Below, one piece after another: positions 63,481 through 64,000 of a DNA stretch of 64,000 nucleotides. Made by a program: the position numbers and the translations under genes. Origin of the DNA: Sycobia sp. Sy_11. Lineage: Eukaryota > Arthropoda > Insecta > Hymenoptera > Epichrysomallidae. The notes under the pieces are model-generated. The model did not search any database, was not told the origin of the DNA, and was given only the letters and a program-made list of their open reading frames with translations. Every line of letters starts with the position of its first letter. The stretch's first letter is position 1. The stretch lies in assembly GCA_018907035.1 (NCBI GenBank), contig JACCIC010000022.1, positions 111,001-175,000 of the forward strand, in the 5' to 3' direction.

Positions 63481-64000
63481 GATGAAATTTATTAATACAC
63501 ACGACGTGGCCTTTTGTACAGCCAACCACGAGTATGTTTTTTACGTATATAAATTATTGACACAGGAAACGGGATGTTTAATGAGCCTCTGGCGTGATAA
63601 AACGAAGCGTCGATCTATGTTTTTTTTATGTAGTTTCAAAAAGCTTCGTTGACAGGGTCGTTTTCAAAATAAATTCTCATTACGAATTTTCTATCGATCT
63701 TTTTCCTCAAAGTAATTTATGATATATATGTTGGGAAAAAAGACAAGGATGTCCTGAAAAAATTTTGGCACCAACCACTTTTTTCATTTCTACGTGAATT
63801 ATATAACATTAGCTTCGAAATGAATAAAATTTACGCTTGAAATTGTCTCTTTATATTACAATAAAATGTCGTTATTTTAGTTCGCGCATAAAACGTTTCT
63901 TTTAATGACATAAAAAGAGTCGACTTGAAAAATTGATATAGATAAAGAAAACAAAGTACTTTAAGAAGCAGAGCTAATAAGCTTTAAAACAGCACTTGTC

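Larger units (their letters stand above)
37192..64000 (-). other. Upstream intron or 5' region of the ADAM10-family gene
   Basis: The exon at 37191 begins with a real acceptor in phase 1, so at least one more coding exon (signal peptide and first part of the prodomain) must exist upstream on the minus strand. No frame to 64000 reads like the expected N-terminal prodomain, so the exon probably lies beyond the window. The region holds the LINE relic, the Penelope-like element, GC-rich islands and many microsatellites. I see only AT-rich DNA in about 37.6-38.3, 42.3-44.8, 51.5-53.9, 55.4-56.9, 60.6-61.0 and 61.5-62.8 kb. Confidence 0.6.

Overview
This window is eukaryotic nuclear DNA from an animal, most likely an insect. 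A hymenopteran is plausible, because short CpG-rich islands sit in a very AT-rich background, but that placement is inference. It is not bacterial or phage DNA: most open frames are short and lie in dinucleotide repeats such as (AT)n, (GA)n and (CA)n. Real coding sequence occurs as small exons with proper splice sites.

The one clear host gene is on the minus strand. It is an ADAM10-family metalloprotease (the Kuzbanian / Kuzbanian-like clade; ADAM10 in vertebrates). Six consecutive internal exons lie at 37191-36948, 34018-33848, 32833-32661, 22148-22008, 7285-7161 and 478-350. Their splice phases agree at all five internal junctions, giving 981 bp (327 codons) of continuous reading frame. They run from the middle of the prodomain, through a cysteine-switch candidate and a furin site, into the catalytic domain. 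They stop inside the zinc-binding motif, just after [10 protein letters not shown]. The 3' exons lie left of position 1. No upstream exon was recognised between 37192 and 64000, so that stretch is probably a long intron or upstream DNA of the same gene.

The introns carry several non-host or decayed elements. (1) At 10.6-11.95 kb, on the opposite strand, is a broken SLC17-type transporter pseudogene. (2) At 38.4-41.1 kb is a decayed non-LTR retrotransposon (end of the RT, RNase H, C-terminal zinc knuckle) split by two later insertions. (3) At 53.9-55.4 kb is a Penelope-like element with the end of its RT domain, a GIY-YIG endonuclease, ~90-bp inverted termini and a 12-bp direct repeat at its borders. 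(4) Copies of a shorter repeat family lie at about 12.0, 23.0-23.4, 38.8-39.35 and 58.2-58.4 kb. Three of these loci contain a segment resembling a minimal type I hammerhead ribozyme. (5) There are several hairpins, among them a 34-bp stem at 28.74-28.85 kb whose only arm differences are G-U wobbles in the plus-strand RNA.

The rest is AT-rich intron, microsatellites (some likely to form Z-DNA or cruciforms) and GC/CpG-rich non-coding islands that may be regulatory. No rRNA, intact tRNA, CRISPR array or operon was seen.
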